From Deltaproteobacteria bacterium (GTDB taxonomy: Bacteria; Desulfobacterota; Binatia; UBA9968; CAXXLF01): a stretch of 6,214 nt of DNA. The notes under the pieces were generated by a model. The model worked only from the letters and a program-made list of their open reading frames with translations, made no database searches and had not been told where the DNA came from. The stretch is taken from the NCBI GenBank assembly GCA_022571535.1, contig JACZXR010000158.1, forward strand, positions 1 to 6,214. The letters run 5' to 3'. This document shows, piece after piece, positions 5,461-6,214 of the stretch (position 1 is the stretch's first letter; each line of letters opens with the position of its first letter). Made by a program: the position numbers and the translations under genes.

Positions 5461-5801
5461 CCGGCGGGGCGCTCGAAGACGATGATCAGGCAGCCCGTAT
5501 CGGTCCAGGAATTATGCTTCGTCCCGGGCGCAAAACTGACAAAATCCATGGTCTCGAAGACCGTCCCGTCGCTGTCGGTGAGAGTGCCTGCCAGGATCAG
5601 GAAATCCTCGTAGCCGACGTGGGTATGGGGGATCGTCACCGCCCCCGGCGCCATGCGCATCATATAGCTGCCGGCGCCCGCCCGCTCGAAGCGCAACGGC
5701 AACCAGGTGATTTCGGCTTGAACGGGGCCTTCCATATCATAGGGGCGGAACGGCGTCTCAAGGATTGGGGTAACCTCGCGCGGCGTCTCTTTTTCAGCCA
5801 T
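5457..5801 (-). CDS. Small cupin-domain protein, ChrR-cupin-like
   Basis: This is a 114-residue single-domain cupin, probably cytoplasmic. Motif 1 is PGAVTIPHTHVGYEDF, placing H59, H61 and E65 as metal ligands. Motif 2 is FAPGTKHNSW with H96. All four canonical ligands are present, so a bound metal (Zn, Fe or Mn) is likely. The long run YDMEGPVQAEITWLPLRFER before the barrel resembles the cupin half of the ChrR anti-sigma family; that domain senses oxidants in ChrR, but no zinc-binding anti-sigma domain is present here. The frame is open up to 5867, but I chose the ATG at 5801 because the extra 22 residues (LALGFLKARQFAQYPNIAGS) look unlike the family. An AGG lies about eight bases upstream. 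Its stop overlaps the putA start, so the two were cotranscribed. A role linked to proline catabolism, as sensor or accessory enzyme, is inference. Confidence 0.8.
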   Translation of the reverse strand: MAEKETPREVTPILETPFRPYDMEGPVQAEITWLPLRFERAGAGSYMMRMAPGAVTIPHTHVGYEDFLILAGTLTDSDGTVFETMDFVSFAPGTKHNSWTDTGCLIIVFERPAG

Positions 5802-5891
5802 GGTCGAACCTGCGATATTTGGATACTGTGCGAATTGTCGCGCCTTCAGGAACCCGAGAGCAAGCATAAACCCGCCACCGTGAAAGACTTC
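5802..5891. promoter_or_regulatory. Divergent intergenic region between cupin-putA and membrane ORF
   Basis: Ninety bases separate the two divergent start codons, so promoters for both units should lie here. I could not choose a convincing -35/-10 pair on either strand. The short AT-rich patch GATATTTGGATA (about 5812-5823) is the only departure from GC-rich sequence. Confidence 0.4.
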
Positions 5892-6214
5892 ATGACCGAC
5901 TCCACCATCGAGTCCCTACTGCGGCGTATCGCCGAGGGACTTGAGCGAATAACGCCGCCGCCCGCCGCGGACGCTCTCGGCCAGGCGCTGCCCCAGCGAC
6001 GCGAGCTTCCGCTGGAGCTGCGCGTTTTCGTGAAACGCCGTGGGCGGATGGGCACGGGAGGCGCTCTGCTTTACCTCGGGGGGCTAGCGCTGCTATGGGG
6101 TATGGCGCTGTTCTTGGCGCCATTTCCGCTGGGAGCGCTGGCGGGCATGAGCGTCTTCATCGCTGGGGTGACCGTCATCCCAGCCGGGACCATCATCCGT
6201 CGGGTGCGTCGACT
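5892..6214 (+). CDS. Putative membrane protein, partial, cut by the window edge
   Basis: From the ATG at 5892 a plus-strand frame stays open for 107 codons to the end of the window with no stop. It begins MTDSTIESLLRRIAEGLERI, a charged helix, then a Pro/Ala linker (TPPPAADALG). Next come a basic stretch (RVFVKRRGRM) and two likely membrane spans, about residues 55-76 (GALLYLGGLALLWGMALFLA) and 79-102 (GALAGMSVFIAGVTVIPAGT), ending with IIRRVRR. This topology suggests a two-helix inner-membrane protein with cytoplasmic ends, but the C-terminus is missing. The frame is also open upstream of the ATG, and a GTG at 5880 is an alternative start. No strong ribosome binding site is visible. The first 27 residues vaguely recall the N-terminus of DUF815-type ATPases, which I consider weak. 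Function unknown. Confidence 0.6.
   Translation, partial: MTDSTIESLLRRIAEGLERITPPPAADALGQALPQRRELPLELRVFVKRRGRMGTGGALLYLGGLALLWGMALFLAPFPLGALAGMSVFIAGVTVIPAGTIIRRVRR

Noticed and set aside
4447..5613. Long plus-strand open frame of 388 codons
   Set aside because: It runs antisense to the MBL, putA and cupin genes, each of which shows family motifs on the minus strand. Its own translation has no recognisable domain and an Arg/Gly-rich shadow composition.
5846..6123. Two minus-strand frames under the right-edge membrane ORF
   Set aside because: Their translations are Arg/Ser/Ala-rich shadows. The plus strand shows a sensible start and two hydrophobic spans.

Overview
The window looks like a stretch of an uncultured or metagenomic Gram-negative bacterium. 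No gene fixes the lineage. Base composition changes sharply along it: sampled 60-base blocks are about 30% GC at 2461-2520, 75% at 3961-4020, 48% at 4681-4740 and 68% at 5341-5400. Genes are broken or cut short where these blocks meet. This is therefore a mosaic, and either genomic decay and recombination or a chimeric assembly could explain it.

Layout. Positions 1-292 carry no convincing gene but hold a diverged 44-base direct repeat with a 72-base period. A secreted, helical, unrecognised protein follows on the minus strand (293-814). Next, also on the minus strand, is an acyl-CoA/stearoyl-type fatty acid desaturase (1046-2218) with complete histidine boxes and a charged C-terminal helical extension. 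Positions 2255-3206 are AT-rich and have no certain gene; they hold a possible degenerate coding remnant, a plus-strand terminator and small palindromes. A VOC (glyoxalase/extradiol dioxygenase superfamily) protein with a strong ribosome binding site lies on the plus strand at 3207-3857.

From 3857 the window becomes patchy. About 30 codons resembling the start of recJ (minus, about 3923-4015) lie in very GC-rich DNA and then stop matching. An MBL-fold hydrolase gene (minus, 4211-4884) is split by a one-base frameshift in a GC palindrome, and its true 5' end may also be missing. A GC-rich segment then carries a cupin gene (minus, 5457-5801) overlapping by ATGA the start of putA. Only about the first 110 codons of putA survive before the match ends, close to a perfect 17-base inverted repeat. 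A divergent membrane-protein ORF (plus, from 5892) runs off the right edge.

Functionally the genes do not form one pathway. The only clear operon is cupin-putA (proline catabolism with a possible redox-type cupin sensor). The desaturase implies aerobic membrane-lipid metabolism. I find no convincing new defence or mobile system. The most notable features are the mosaic seams, the frameshift within a palindrome, the 17-base inverted repeat and the left-edge direct repeat.
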